From: Cyphellophora europaea CBS 101466
Taxonomy: Eukaryota > Ascomycota > Eurotiomycetes > Chaetothyriales > Cyphellophoraceae
Direction of reading: 5' to 3'
NCBI RefSeq assembly: GCF_000365145.1
Contig: NW_008481809.1
Span: 2,903,630-2,967,629 of the forward strand
Length of the DNA: 64,000 bases
Shown here: positions 1 to 11,323 of the stretch, in pieces
Numbering within the stretch: the stretch's first letter is position 1
Layout: the number at the start of each line of letters is the position of its first letter
Program-made: the position numbers and the translations under genes
The notes under the pieces: generated by a model
Seen by the model: only the letters and a program-made list of their open reading frames with translations
Database searches by the model: none
What the model was told of the DNA's origin: nothing

Positions 1-2245
1 TTCGCCTGGTGCCGACTCGGGCGCCGCAGAATCAGAAACGGCCAAGTCGCCCTTGCCGTCGCCGTATCCTAACTCCGCCAATTCCGCTAATGGCTACCCC
101 TTTCCATCCCGCGGACCTCCCTCACAGCAGTCGCAGGACTCGATCGAATTTGACCCCAATCAGATTCAAAATGGAGGTGTCAATGACCGAGCTGCTGTCC
201 TGGAGGCGGAGCTTCGGGAGATCAGCAAAGAGCTCGCTGGCTCCATAAAACGTGAAATGGATCTTGAAGATGTCGTTGAACGATTACAGTCGGAAATCCC
301 CTTGAGTGGAGTTCCTGCCGATCGTACCAGTGACTACTTTTCCGACTCGGGAACGAGCTCGATACGGCCTCCAACCAGCGAATACAGCCCCAAGGAAGAA
401 ATTGAACGTACCAAGCGTGAGTCTGAACAACAAAGGGCCCAGCTAAAGGTTGAGTTCTCACAAAAATGGCAAAGAGAAGTTGCCACGCGAAAAGCGATGG
501 AGTCGCATTTGCAGTTCATGGAGCAGAGACTGAAGAACCAGCACTGGCATCGAGATGAATCTCTTGGTGCATCAAGCAAAGCCAAAGAACTGGAAGCATC
601 TCTCGACGACACCAAACGCAGACTCAATGAGGAGAGGCAAACCAACCAGAACTTCGAAGATCTGCTCAGTGCTCTCAGGGAAGACTTAGCCCGTATTCGA
701 AACGAGCGGGACAATCTAAAGGACGAAGTTGTTCCGGGTCTGAAAGCCAGACTCGAGGGCCTTGAAGCTGCTACCGCTGATGCTCAAAAGGCGCCATACG
801 ATGTTGCCCGGATGCAGCATGAGCTTCAAAGTCTCCGAGACGAGAACGCAGCGCTGCACTCTGCTCGTATGATGAACGCGCAGTTCGAGTCCATCGTCGA
901 AGAAGACGATGCCACAGGATCCCGTCGCAACTCTAACGTCGGCGGTCTTCGGCGGACCGGCACTATTGGTCGCTCGACTTCTCGTGCCGGCGGTCTTGGC
1001 CGGTCCAACTCAATTTCAAAGAATCTGCAGAATGAGTCACGAGAGTCGCTGGCCGAGCAACTCAAGGCTGTTGAGCAACAGCGGGAAGCACTTCACACGG
1101 CCGTCCAATACCTACTGAGAAGGCAAACTCACCAGAATAAGCAGCATGACAAGCGTCTAAAGTTTGCCGAGGCGGAGCGTGATAGGGCTTTGCAAACGGC
1201 CTTTTCCGGAGGCCGCAAACCCGGCTACGAGAAGGAAGTCCGTGTTCTTCGGTCCGAGATCAATCTCCTCCGCAAGCGCGCCGATGACGCCATGGAGCAG
1301 AAGTGGCAGTGTGAAAAGGGACTTGCCAGTTTAGCCATGGATCTCAACCGCAGCAAGCAGGAGACTGCAAGCTTGCAGCAGCTGCTTGAAGCCAAGGACA
1401 ATCATGATCCCGACGTCCTCTCGTCAGCTCTGGAGTCTGCTTTGCAGACTTTGAATCAGCAGCGTGATCAAATGAGCGAGCGCGATTCTCTGACAGTTCT
1501 TAACAATGAGCAAGAAATGTCAAATGAGCTTGAACGTTCCGCCGCTCGCTCCGAAGCCCTTGCAGCCCAAGTCAGGCAGCAACTAAAGACCAATGGCGGA
1601 CTGCGCGAGCGACTCAAGGAGGCAATTGCGCGAGGCGAGCGATCTCAACTGGCCTCGGCTGCACAAATCACTGAGCTCCAGGCCAAGCTACGTAGGCTTG
1701 AAGATACTATTACTACCGCGCAGACGCAGTCCGAGACGGCCGTTATGAAGCATGAAGACGAGATGCGGGTGATGCGCGCGTCGACACACGCGTCGTTGCT
1801 GAGAGCCAAAAACAGCAATCCGACTTTGCTGTCGCCAACTCCCAGAAGCCCCATGAGCCCGATGCTCACCCATCCCAACAGAAGCCCTCGTCTCGACCGC
1901 ACTAGCAGCGGTCCAGGGGTGGCTCTTCATGATGCTCTCAAGACTGAATACCTTGAACGCAAGGTGTCTGAGCTTGAAAAGGCGCTTTCCGAGGCTGAGA
2001 AGGAAATGGGTGAGGTCGTTGGCCGTATGAACACAGCACAAATCAGCACCATGGAGCTGGAGGGTGAAAGGTATGTTATTCCTACTTCGTCTAATGACAA
2101 CAGCATGCTCACAATTGTCAGAGATGAAGCTTTCCGCCAAACCAGACGTCTCGAAACCGAGATTGTGGCCGAGCGTGAAAAGATGAAGCGTCTACTTTCC
2201 AACATGGGCTTGCCCCCCGAGAGTGCGGGCATGACCGACGACTAG
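1..2245 (+). CDS. Uds1-like septation coiled-coil protein, 5' truncated by window edge
   Basis: The reading frame is open from base 2 with no start codon inside the window, so upstream exons lie to the left; the TAG stop is at 2243-2245. About 748 residues are visible. Almost the whole protein is predicted coiled coil: long runs rich in E, K, R, Q and L, broken by a Ser/Arg-rich stretch (about nt 910-1020) and a Ser/Pro-rich stretch (about nt 1800-1900) that look like disordered phosphorylation regions. The motif TSDYFSDSGTSS and the later segment around LLRRQTHQNKQHDKRL resemble fungal proteins annotated 'up-regulated during septation protein 1' (Uds1). That assignment is from memory of the family and is moderate. 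A cytoskeletal or septum role is family knowledge, not visible here. No membrane segment or enzyme motif is seen. Confidence 0.65.
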   Translation, partial: SPGADSGAAESETAKSPLPSPYPNSANSANGYPFPSRGPPSQQSQDSIEFDPNQIQNGGVNDRAAVLEAELREISKELAGSIKREMDLEDVVERLQSEIPLSGVPADRTSDYFSDSGTSSIRPPTSEYSPKEEIERTKRESEQQRAQLKVEFSQKWQREVATRKAMESHLQFMEQRLKNQHWHRDESLGASSKAKELEASLDDTKRRLNEERQTNQNFEDLLSALREDLARIRNERDNLKDEVVPGLKARLEGLEAATADAQKAPYDVARMQHELQSLRDENAALHSARMMNAQFESIVEEDDATGSRRNSNVGGLRRTGTIGRSTSRAGGLGRSNSISKNLQNESRESLAEQLKAVEQQREALHTAVQYLLRRQTHQNKQHDKRLKFAEAERDRALQTAFSGGRKPGYEKEVRVLRSEINLLRKRADDAMEQKWQCEKGLASLAMDLNRSKQETASLQQLLEAKDNHDPDVLSSALESALQTLNQQRDQMSERDSLTVLNNEQEMSNELERSAARSEALAAQVRQQLKTNGGLRERLKEAIARGERSQLASAAQITELQAKLRRLEDTITTAQTQSETAVMKHEDEMRVMRASTHASLLRAKNSNPTLLSPTPRSPMSPMLTHPNRSPRLDRTSSGPGVALHDALKTEYLERKVSELEKALSEAEKEMGEVVGRMNTAQISTMELEGERYVIPTSSNDNSMLTIVRDEAFRQTRRLETEIVAEREKMKRLLSNMGLPPESAGMTDD

Positions 2246-3165
2246 ATGCTCTACTTCTGTCAAGAGAGTAATGTTTTGAATACCTGCCTATCAGTTTCGC
2301 TGAGGCAGGCTTAGCGATTATGCATGCACATTGTTGCAGCTCTTACCCCGACCGACGGGGTTCCGTGAGCGCACAAGAAAATGGTTTTGATGTTAATGTC
2401 TTATTGCACACAATGCATTTTGAGCGATGCTCGAGGAGTGCATAGATGGCCAGTCCTGGCCCCTTCCGGGTCAAGCGCTGACTCGGGTGTGGCAGAGGGT
2501 TGTACAGTACGAGGATGAGACTCAAAAAGAAGGAGTGGGCTTTTACAAGTTTTAGATTCTAGCTACCTACGCAGCGAGCGTACTCGTGAGCGATGTAGGG
2601 GTTTTTAATAGAGAAGGCTTGCGAGCCACTTGCACACCTTTAACGACCGCGAGGCTTCTCCCTACCGTGCGAGTGTGAGTCGTGTCACGGGTAGCGGTTG
2701 CTAAGCTCACATGATATAAGTTTGCTGCTGAGGAAGGTGGCCGGCTCACTGGCTAAGTGATGGTAGGTATCTTACATCACTTTCATATGGACGCGCTGAC
2801 TGTAAGAGTTGACTGACTACCAGGTCGAGATTACTTGTAGTCGCTTGATATTGCCAAGGAAAACGTCTCCTCCGCCAATCACGTTGACGGATCTCAGGCA
2901 GTGAATTGGGGTACCGAATCTATTGCCCGGGTGTGTATGTACTTCGAATTGGTCTCGGAACACGATCATACTAGGATTTCTTGCTACATCAGAGCACGCT
3001 GAGTCTGCAAACTTGACAGTCACATAACACAGACACTGGCGTCCTGGTTCCAGCTCCATGGTGCTTTCTCTCACATTCTTTTCCACAATCCCTCACATCA
3101 TGAGCCTTACTGGATAAACACGCCCGCCACTACATATCCCGGCACCGCTCAACAAGCGGACCCCC
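2246..3165. other. Convergent intergenic region
   Basis: The space lies between two genes transcribed towards each other, so it should hold both 3' UTRs. I see no motif-supported gene. A reverse-strand frame at 2817-3086 reads somewhat protein-like but has no good start or splice context (see rejected). Confidence 0.5.
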
Positions 3166-5263
3166 CTACAACCTCCCCCTCTCCAAGAACTTGACCGGCA
3201 CATCCACGACCCTCGCCCTCAAAAACTCGGCCACGTTCTTCCCCAAGAAATCAATCGAGCTCGTGCTCGTCACGCCGCGATCCAACAGATTCCGGAACAG
3301 GAAATGCACCCCCTTCAGATTCGGCAGCTCGAAGCGCTCGATCTCGATCTTGGGCCGCCTGCTCTGATCGTACTCGTCGCCCAACAGCATCTTCATGGAG
3401 TCGATGGAGAGTAGGTTCCGCAGCCACACGTACTCGTCCGGGTGCCGGACCCAGAAGCCGCAGTTGGCGTCGCTGCCCTTGTCGCCGGAGCGGGCGTTGA
3501 CGACGGTGCCCAAGGGGAGGCGCTGCGTGGCGCCGAAGGAGCGGCGGGGGTCGAGCTGGATCTGTGTAGCGGGCTCGCTGGGTTGGCGCTCCGGGTAGGT
3601 GCGCGTGTGTTGCGACTCGGGCGGTGGGATGACGGTTTTGTGGTTGTTGAAGTGGACGGCGTGTTCCATCGAGGCTTGGGGCAGGAGGGTCACGTAGTAT
3701 TCGAAGAAGGGCTTGGGGAGGCCTTGGCGGAAGTCCAGGTGGAAGGTGGCGCCGGCTGTTGGAGCGGTGTTAGCTTTCGTCGAGACAGGAAGAGGGAAAG
3801 GGTGGGAAGGGGGGTTGGTTTGGGCTGGGATGGCATCAGTCCCGTTTGGTCACTCACTATCGCACAGGTCAGTACATGCATTTCTGTTTGGAGTGGCTCA
3901 AAAGGGGCAGAGGGGGACTAGAGCAAGCGTCGCGCAGCAGCAGGACTTACCGATAACCTTGCATGATGTTATCTATAACGGGCCGCAGGAAACGCGGTGG
4001 GGCCACAGCGTCGGCGGAGCGGGCCTGTGCAAAGACTCGGAATACCACGGTTGCGGCATCCTGATTGGGCGAATCCGGACCAGGGGAGCCGATAACGTGG
4101 AATCTGAGGAGTGAGTAGTCCTGGGAGTAGGGAAGGAGGGCGTAGCGTAGCTGTGCCTCGAGCATGCGTGCCTTGGCGGGGATGTCGAGGCCGGTGAGGA
4201 AGTATGAGGCCTCGGCTTGGTAGCCGCCTAGTGCGGTGCAACCGACTTTAGTTGTGGGGGGTGGGGGAAGACCTGTCACGCCGTGCACGGCTACGCGGTT
4301 GGGGCCCTCTTGGGTGAAGGAGATGTTGGGGAGATAGGCCGTCACGTCGGAGTTGTAGTAGTAGGGTCCTTGAATCTCGTAGAGGAGCTGGGAGGAGCAG
4401 GTGTTGACCGAGACGAGGCCGCCGGAATTCTTTTGTTTGGTGAGCACGACTTGGCCCGTGGAGGCTATCTCAGCAATGGGATAGCCGATGTCAGTCCACC
4501 CGGAAGCGGAGTGCTCCAGCTCTTTGAAGCCAGAATAGTTACCCCCACAAACGTAGTTCGAGCACTCGATCAAATGGCCGGCGACGAAGGCGTTGGCCAG
4601 CTCATTAAGCTGAGAGCGGCCCCAGCTATGCCACCAGTATGCCGCACCAATAACTGGTGAGGCGTCGGCCACGCGGCCGCAAAGCACAATCTGCGCGCCT
4701 TGCTTGAATGCTTCGGCGATGCCAAGGCCACCCAGATATGCTTGAGCGTACATCGGCTTGAATTTCCAGGTGGACAGCTCCTCGCCAGTGTAGATGTTCT
4801 TGAACTTTGATTTGCCGCTCTTGAGGGCCGCATCAACCGCCGGCATCACCTCGTCGCCAGATATCCACGCCACCTTGAGTTTCAGGCCTTTGCTCTCAAT
4901 CATCTTCATCACGACCTTGTAGAGGCCCTCAGTATCGCTTGAGCCAGCATTTACCGCGACCTTGATGTTGTACTTAGCCAGGTCCTCTAGTGCAGGCTCC
5001 AGGGCTTCCAAGAAGGATGTCTCAAATGCTGGTCCAACAGGCGTCCACGGATCAGCAGGCACTTCATCAGACTTGGACGAGTTGACTTTGCGCGCTCCAG
5101 CAGTCACCATGTTTGCTTCACTCATGTAGTCCGAGATGATGACATCCACAGGATCACTAGGGTATGCTTTCGCAAAAGCAGCCATTGCATGTCGCCGATC
5201 TGAAGCCGAGCCGGAAGCTCCAGCTATCCGCACGGGTCGCCTTTGTGTAGAGATTGAAGCCAT
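3166..5263 (-). CDS. AtuA-family protein (DUF1446, acyclic terpene utilisation-like)
   Basis: Exon 1 is 5263-3951, with start ATG at 5261-5263 (MASISTQRRPVRIAGASG). It contains the AtuA-type N-terminal domain, with VAVNAGSSDTEG, WISGDE and LCGRVADASPVIGAAYWW. The last exon, 3755-3166, carries the small C-terminal ferredoxin-fold-like domain with ARSGDKGSDANCGFWVR. Between them the best model has introns 3950-3884 (GTAAGT...ACAG) and 3857-3756 (GTGAGT...ACAG) flanking a 26-nt microexon at 3858-3883, giving 642 residues in frame. A single 202-nt intron (3957-3756, donor GTTATC) also keeps frame. An in-frame upstream ATG at 5360-5362 would add 33 residues. Bacterial relatives act in terpene/isovalerate catabolism; the fungal substrate is unknown. 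The downstream neighbour in the same orientation starts about 1.4 kb upstream. Confidence 0.85.
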
Positions 5264-5871
5264 CTTGGGTTGTTTGAGATTGGAAATCAGACCCTCCAGC
5301 CAGAGGTCGTAGGGGCGAAGAGACAAGAGATGAGGAGGAAGTGTACGCTGAGGGCCTGTCATCGCCGTGGAACTTGTGTTCAATATTTAGGAATCTCCAC
5401 GAGCTTCGCGTCGCGCCGACCGAGGTTGGAGGAATCGTCGGCTCCCGTGCGGAGAAGCCAGGGGCAGTCACGTGAGGAGTATGCGGTGTAACAAGTGCCC
5501 TAGAGCTTGTGACCATTATATGCAGAGAGGACTCATAAAAGCAGCCATGGTACGCGAGAGAACGATTACGGTCTTGGTTGCGCGCGCGAACGATGTCGTG
5601 CGCCACTCTCTCTGCTGTAACCAGATGAAGATATGTCCAGAAGCGCCGGAGGTGTGATAGCATGTATCATGGCAGAGGTTGGATGGGTTTCGAATCTAAT
5701 AATCTGTGCGTTTGTCATACCTGCGGAACTCTTGAAGCCCTCCGGGATGCCGGGATGAATATCTGGCTGCCATACCGCCGACTGTGTCACCAGGCAGTGA
5801 AAGTCTTGGCAACGACGGGCATCGAACATCTACTCGGTACCGGTCGCCAGATGAGAAGTTCACGAGTTTGG
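5264..5871. other. Intergenic region, promoter side of the AtuA gene
   Basis: It lies between the stop of the PNPOx-like gene and the start of the AtuA-family gene, both on the minus strand, and should contain the AtuA promoter and 5' leader. Short open frames here are not protein-like. No TATA or repeat stands out. Confidence 0.5.
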
Positions 5872-6702
5872 CTAGTAGCGGGCATATGACTGAGCCCAGC
5901 GCTCCAAATCTGGAAAGGAAACGCAACCAAGCAGGTACATCGTAAGTATGGTCAAACAAGCGGACAGGAGAGCAACAAGGCCCAGCTGAGCTCCATTGCG
6001 CTTCTTCACTTGTGCTTCCACATCGCGCAGCCATAGTGACTCGCCGATGTCCTTGCGCGCGACTCGAAGGCCTGGCAGGCCATCGAGCGACCTAGAATTC
6101 ATCTTAGCGCGGTAATCGTTCATGATGCCGTTCGAGATTTGCTTCTTGCCCCAATGGCCGAGGGTTTGTCGGTCCTCTAGATATGGGACTTGTTTGGATG
6201 AATCTTCTGGATCTGGCTTGAGCGCTAGGTAAGGCACCGCGTAGCCACAGGATGTCTGGACCTGTGGTATGTAAGTGAAGGCAGCTCTCGACTCTACCAC
6301 AGCGCCTACCTTCCAGACGTCCAGCAGAATCACAGCACGCATGCCTTCAAAGTGCTTGTTGCCCATGCGCTGCCGCCAGTCATTGAACTGAGGATGATCC
6401 CACGGGACAATGCGACCGGTGCAGAAAAGGCGCATGATACGGGGACTCGCATCAAAGGAGCAGAACATGATCGTACATCGGCCATTCTCTTGGATGTGCG
6501 AAACGGTCTCGATACCAGATCCGGTAGCATCTACATACCCAACCAGGTTAGGGGTCAGGACACTAAAAGATGTGGAGGGCAGTCCTTTGGGCGACAGGTT
6601 GACGTGGCGCCCATGCAAGGGAGCCGAGGCTGTAAAGAAACAGGGCTGCTTCATTATCCATTCTTGGAGGTCGGGCGATATCGAATCGTAGTAATGGACC
6701 AT
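5872..6702 (-). CDS. PNPOx-like FMN-binding split-barrel protein with C-terminal membrane anchor
   Basis: A single exon of 276 residues. The start is ATG at 6700-6702 (MVHYYDSISPDLQEWI); the open frame continues upstream only through a GTG. The N-terminal half matches the fungal pyridoxamine 5'-phosphate oxidase-like family: PCFFTASAPLHGRHVNLSPKG, then TGSGIETVSHIQENGRCTIMF and a VESRAAFTY segment near the end of the barrel. Family members bind FMN or F420-type cofactors; the substrate is not predictable. Residues about 240-262 (LGLVALLSACLTILTMYLLG) form one hydrophobic helix, suggesting a tail-anchored protein with the flavin domain in the cytosol. It shares a 1.8-kb divergent upstream region with aldehyde dehydrogenase. 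Confidence 0.85.
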   Translation of the reverse strand: MVHYYDSISPDLQEWIMKQPCFFTASAPLHGRHVNLSPKGLPSTSFSVLTPNLVGYVDATGSGIETVSHIQENGRCTIMFCSFDASPRIMRLFCTGRIVPWDHPQFNDWRQRMGNKHFEGMRAVILLDVWKVGAVVESRAAFTYIPQVQTSCGYAVPYLALKPDPEDSSKQVPYLEDRQTLGHWGKKQISNGIMNDYRAKMNSRSLDGLPGLRVARKDIGESLWLRDVEAQVKKRNGAQLGLVALLSACLTILTMYLLGCVSFPDLERWAQSYARY

Positions 6703-8491
6703 GATGAGTGCACTCTCGTCGGAGTCGATAGCTGTCAAGGGAAGAAGGAGCCGGCCGGGTGTGGGGGATGCAACGGTATATGCATCTGCCCGTTCATGCG
6801 GGATGATGCTTACGGACACGAACGGAAGCGATACCGAACAGAAGCTTGAAACCCTTTCTAAAACTTTTCTGGTCCGTCAGCTAGAACCCGTGGGTTCATA
6901 GGCTGGTTCTTTGATCATGTATAGGTTCTTTATTCCCAGCCGCGTAGCTAGCTGCAAGCCGGGTGAATGGCGGCTAAAGCCTGCCCCATGCCGAAGCGGC
7001 GCCTAGTCCTTGTGGGTGGAGCACACGCAAGCATTGAGATAACCAAAAGGTCACTCTAAGGCTCAAGGCCCCAAAAAACAGCAAAAAGTCGACCGCCATA
7101 CGACATCGAACTTCGCGTATCTTGAAATGGTGCAATCTCACAAGCCGCCAACTCTGGCTGGCCCGATCCTTGCGACATTGCTGCCCTCAGGGGTGCGGGC
7201 CATGACTTAGTGCCGCCTAGCATCGTGATTTACATGCACGAGTAGAACAACAAGCCAGAATTCCGGGTAAGACACGCAAGTCAAGGGGAGTGTGAAGCGA
7301 CGAAACGATGTCAGAGCGATCTCCTTGGTTTTTCCGTGACAGAATAGTGGCAAATTTTGCTATCTGCAATATACAAAGACAAAAGTTGACGCCAGTTCCG
7401 CGAATTTCCGCAGTCGTACGTTAATCCTCACGGAGCTCTAGTTCCGGTCCGAGGCAAAAGTTTGTACTGACAGCCCCTCACTGTTCCCCCGCCATAAACA
7501 TCATCAGCTCCACCAGGCGCGCCGCCCGTGTTGTGCATTCCAGCACCCGCTCTACAGAGATCCAAGCGTCTGACTGCATAGTGAGAACTGACTCTTGACA
7601 GCTGACTCGGGTCCACAGTTCAAGCTAGCTACGCGCGTTGGCGACTGCTCTTCTGTTAGGCCGCTGGCGCGAGTCCGGAACTGCAAGACGAAACGCCGCT
7701 AAAGCAGCGGAGTGTTGAGATCAGTAAACTTGAATCATCCGCTCAGGCACCAGAGGTGCTTACAAAACCGAGCTCTGAGGATATGAATTCGGAGATCAAA
7801 CCGCCTAGTGATCTGAATCCCGGGCTGACACGAGGTCAATGGTTCCCGAAATCGCACAAACATGATTGCTCCGCCTATCCGTAGCGATTGATTTTCGATG
7901 AGCTTGTACCGGAGAAGCGGCCGCAAGCGCGCGCGGTATCCTCTTCCTCATGGCCTAGATCCATTGCAATGTGCTCTGAGACCCCGTCCGAAACCATCTG
8001 CACCCCTCCGCACCCCTCTTTAAAGTCTTGCCACTATGCCGTGGTTGGGGCAACCGTAAGCCTCAAAGGTCGGTGGTGGAGGCTAGAAAATGTCATATCC
8101 ACCAAAAGCCGGCCTATCGTTCGTGTAGCACCCTCGAGCCCTTGCACCGATGAAGTCGACTGCGGGGTTGTCTGCCCAATAGAAGCTAGCTGGCCAGGGT
8201 CGAGTGGTCAGGATATGCAATCTCAAGCTTCGGGCTATAGGAAAGCGAAGCTGCGGTCGCGGGCGCGGTGCGCTCGTTTTCGTCACTGCAACTGCCTTTT
8301 CGACTCTTCCCCGCGCCCTGTAGGCAGTGAATTTCAAATAAAGCTCTTACCCCTCGGCTCGCGCAAAGAAGTCGTTTCCTTCTCCTACATTACCAGCTGG
8401 CTCTGATATTCGCAATCTATCTCCAGTCATACCCAATCGCCATAACTGAAAAAGTCCTTTATTTTACTTTGATACCCAGCAAAACGCAATC
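6703..8491. other. Long divergent promoter region (PNPOx-like gene and aldA)
   Basis: This 1.8-kb region separates two divergent starts. No frame in it has recognisable protein features; the 172-codon frame at 7888-8406 is rejected. It holds the CACCCCT pair described separately. Its length allows for an unseen short exon or non-coding transcript, but I see no direct sign of one. Confidence 0.45.
8001..8017 (+). promoter_or_regulatory. Tandem CACCCCT boxes (STRE-like) upstream of aldA
   Basis: Two CACCCCT units sit exactly 10 bp apart, about 480 bp before the aldA start. CCCCT is the yeast/fungal stress response element read on this strand, and related GC-rich boxes bind CreA-type repressors. 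Function is inferred only from the motif and its spacing. Confidence 0.3.
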
Positions 8492-10035
8492 ATGTCTCTC
8501 ACCCAAAAGATCGAGACCCCCTCAATCACCTACGAGCAGCCCCTCGGCCTCTACATCGATGGCAAGTGGGTGAAGGGCAAGGAGGGCAAGACCTTCGAGA
8601 CCATCAACCCCACGAATGAGAAGCCCATTGTTGCCGTCCATGAGGCTGGCCCCGATGGTGAGTCCCCTCCACGCCGTCTATCGGTGACCTGCCGCTGACC
8701 TCCGCATTAGATGTCGACATTGCCGTCAAGGCTGCCCGCAAAGCCCTAAACGGCGTGTGGAGAGAAACCACGCCTTCGGCCCGTGGCCAAATGCTTACCA
8801 AGCTCGCCGACCTTCTCGATGAACATATTGATACCCTCGCCGCCATTGAGTCCCTCGACAACGGCAAGGCCCTCTCGATGGCCAAGGTCGATGTCGGGTT
8901 ATCCTCAGGCTGCTTGCGCTACTACGGTGGCTGGGCTGACAAGATTCACGGCAAGACCATTGACACTGACCACGAGACCTTCAACTACACCCGCCACGAG
9001 CCCGTAGGTGTTTGCGGTCAGATCATTCCCTGGAACTTCCCTCTCCTCATGTGGGCTTGGAAGATTGGTCCCGCTCTCGCCACCGGCAACACTGTTATCT
9101 TGAAGACTGCTGAACAGACACCTCTCTCCGGTCTGTATGCTGCTACTCTCGTTGAGAAGGCTGGCATTCCCGCTGGTGTCGTCAATATCATCTCCGGCTT
9201 CGGCAAGACTGCCGGTGCTGCTATCGCTTCCCACATGGACATTGACAAGGTTGCTTTCACCGGCTCGACTGTCACTGGCCGTGCTATCCTCCAGGCTGCT
9301 GCCAAGTCCAACCTCAAGAAGGTCACTCTTGAGCTGGGCGGCAAGAGCCCCAACATTGTCTTCAACGATGCCAACATCGAGGATGCCATCTCGTGGGTGA
9401 ACTTTGGTATTTTCTTCAACCACGGCCAGTGCTGCTGTGCCGGCTCTCGCATTTACGTCCAGTCTGGCATCTACGACAAGTTTATCGAGGCCTTCAAGGG
9501 CCGCACCGCAAAGAACGTTGTTGGTGACCCATTCGCCAGCGACACCTTCCAGGGTCCTCAGGTCAGCAAGTTGCAGTTTGACCGCATCATGAACTACATC
9601 CAGGCTGGCAAGGATGCTGGTGCCAAGGTTGAGACTGGTGGCGATCGCCATGGCAAGGAAGGTTACTTCATCCAACCTACTATCTTCTCTGGTGTGTCAG
9701 AGGACATGAAGATCATGCAAGAAGAGATCTTCGGCCCCGTCTGCTCCATCTCGAAATTCGAGACCGAGGATGAGGTCATCAAGGCCGGCAACGAGACAAC
9801 CTACGGTCTCGCCGCTGCTGTGCACACCACTAACCTCAACACCGCTATCCGTGTCTCCAACGCTCTCAAGGCCGGCACCGTCTGGGTCAACTGCTACAAC
9901 ATGCTCTCTTACCAGGTTCCTTTTGGTGGCTTCAAGGAGTCCGGTATTGGCCGCGAGCTGGGCAAGTATGCGCTGTCCAACTACACCCAGGTCAAGTCCG
10001 TCCGTGTCAGACTCGGCGGTGCTCTCTTTGGCTAA
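8492..10035 (+). CDS. aldA: Aldehyde dehydrogenase, cytosolic class 1/2 type
   Basis: Two exons, 8492-8657 and 8711-10035, with a 53-nt intron (GTGAGT...TTAG) that restores GPDDVDIAVKAA; 496 residues, the usual ALDH length. Visible hallmarks: the NAD-binding turn FTGSTVTGR, the catalytic glutamate motif LELGGKSPN, and the catalytic cysteine in HGQCCCAGSR (middle Cys, about residue 297). The C-terminal PFGGFKESGIGRELG is the conserved family ending. It oxidises acetaldehyde and other aldehydes to acids with NAD(P)+, in ethanol and amino-acid catabolism. There is no targeting peptide, so cytosolic. Codon use is strongly biased to C-ending codons and AAG, which suggests high expression and explains the long antisense open frame across it. 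It resembles Aspergillus aldA; orthology to a particular paralogue is inferred. Confidence 0.95.
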
Positions 10036-11323
10036 GCGGGCTTGTGCGCTTGAAATGAAAAAGAAACGAGAAAAATCCTTATCATGCGTGGGGCCTGGGT
10101 CGATGCAGCACCGGCGCTGTGGGTTGACTGCTTTCTACTCCGGGGCCGTCACGACAGTGCTGCATCAGAGGCCCAGATCATGTACATTGAATAATGAGAT
10201 TGTGTGGAATCAGCTACAATTTGTTTCATATTGACTATTCTTGCGTTTCTGTGTTGTACCCGTTTAGTGATTACCAAACACTCCGATGTGGGCGTCGGGG
10301 ACCAGCCCCCGCCGTTCCCCCACCGTCCCACCTGCGCTCAGCACCGCCGCCATGAGAAATTGGCCGTGACGTGCGTTGCCCTGGCGGGCTCCTGCTCCTG
10401 CTCCTATCTCGGTGTACAATAGGCCGAACCCTTCTTCGGTCATGCTTGTTGTACACGTGTGACCATTCGTCCAAGAGAATGCCACTTGCACATGGCCCGA
10501 CCCCTTTACTATCTAGGCTTCGCCGGTATGTGTACTGCGCGCTTTTCACTGCCTGCAAAGCGCAGATCTCATTGGCTCTGTATGGCCCGCTTGGCGGATG
10601 CGAGCTTCGGTACATGGCAGTAGTAGTTTTGGGTGCATTACCCGGTACCTCTAGGTACACCGTCAGCTTTGTACGTCGTTGAAAAGCTCAAGGGTACGCA
10701 GTTTGCCGGCAGTATTGTCCCGTTGAGCACGCCACTACTTATACAAAGTGGTTTGATCTCACAAGGGCCGATCCGTTCTGTCCTTCAGAGATCTTCCCTC
10801 TCCCCCCCCCGTCTTCTCCCCCAAGTGGCGGGTATGATGCGAAACGGGTTTCAGATCGTCCAGGGCCTCTAGCTTCGTCTACTGCTGTGCTGTGTGGGCG
10901 TCATGAACTGATCGAAGGGTCAGGAGGCAGATCTGAAATCGTTGAAACAATCAATTCTGCAGCGGTTCAGATCTAGTGGGCCTTCTCGGGAGTGTTACCG
11001 AGAGGGAAAAGCATAGAGTGCCGAAGACTGAGTAAGAGCATGAAAATTGGGGATGTCTGCGGGCACGGCCGAACCATCAACGTTGGCCCAGGGTATCATT
11101 TTCTGTAAACTTGCTTCCCCGGAGACAGGGTGGCCGGTCATTGGTCTTTCTCATCTCAACTATTTACGTCGACAGCCGACGCTCTCCACATCAAACTCAT
11201 TGCGCCTCATTAACAACTGTGCCCGGCCTGCAGGCAGTCGGAAGGCTGGCGTCTTCCGGTTGTCCATCTCGTAAGCTCTCGTCGTACGTTGCGGCCGCCT
11301 CTGTACCTTGGTACAGCGGGTGT
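10036..11323. other. Convergent intergenic region
   Basis: The 3' flanks of aldA (+) and the cupredoxin-like gene (-) meet here. Only short, compositionally random open frames occur. A C10 run lies at about 10804-10813. I see no gene. Confidence 0.5.

Noticed and set aside
2817..3086. Reverse-strand frame of 89 codons with a GGGDVFLGN stretch slightly like a PfkB kinase ending
   Set aside because: The frame starts with GTG, is short, and no splice partner or other PfkB motif lies upstream. Similarity is too weak to call a gene or a relic.
7888..8406. 172-codon plus-strand frame upstream of aldA
   Set aside because: Residue use is random (Ser, Arg and Cys rich), no domain is visible, and the aldA leader should occupy this region.
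8905..9675. 256-codon frame antisense to aldA
   Set aside because: It is the mirror of strongly C-biased codons in aldA, which removes reverse-strand stops. Its residues (V, L, G, D) show no family features.
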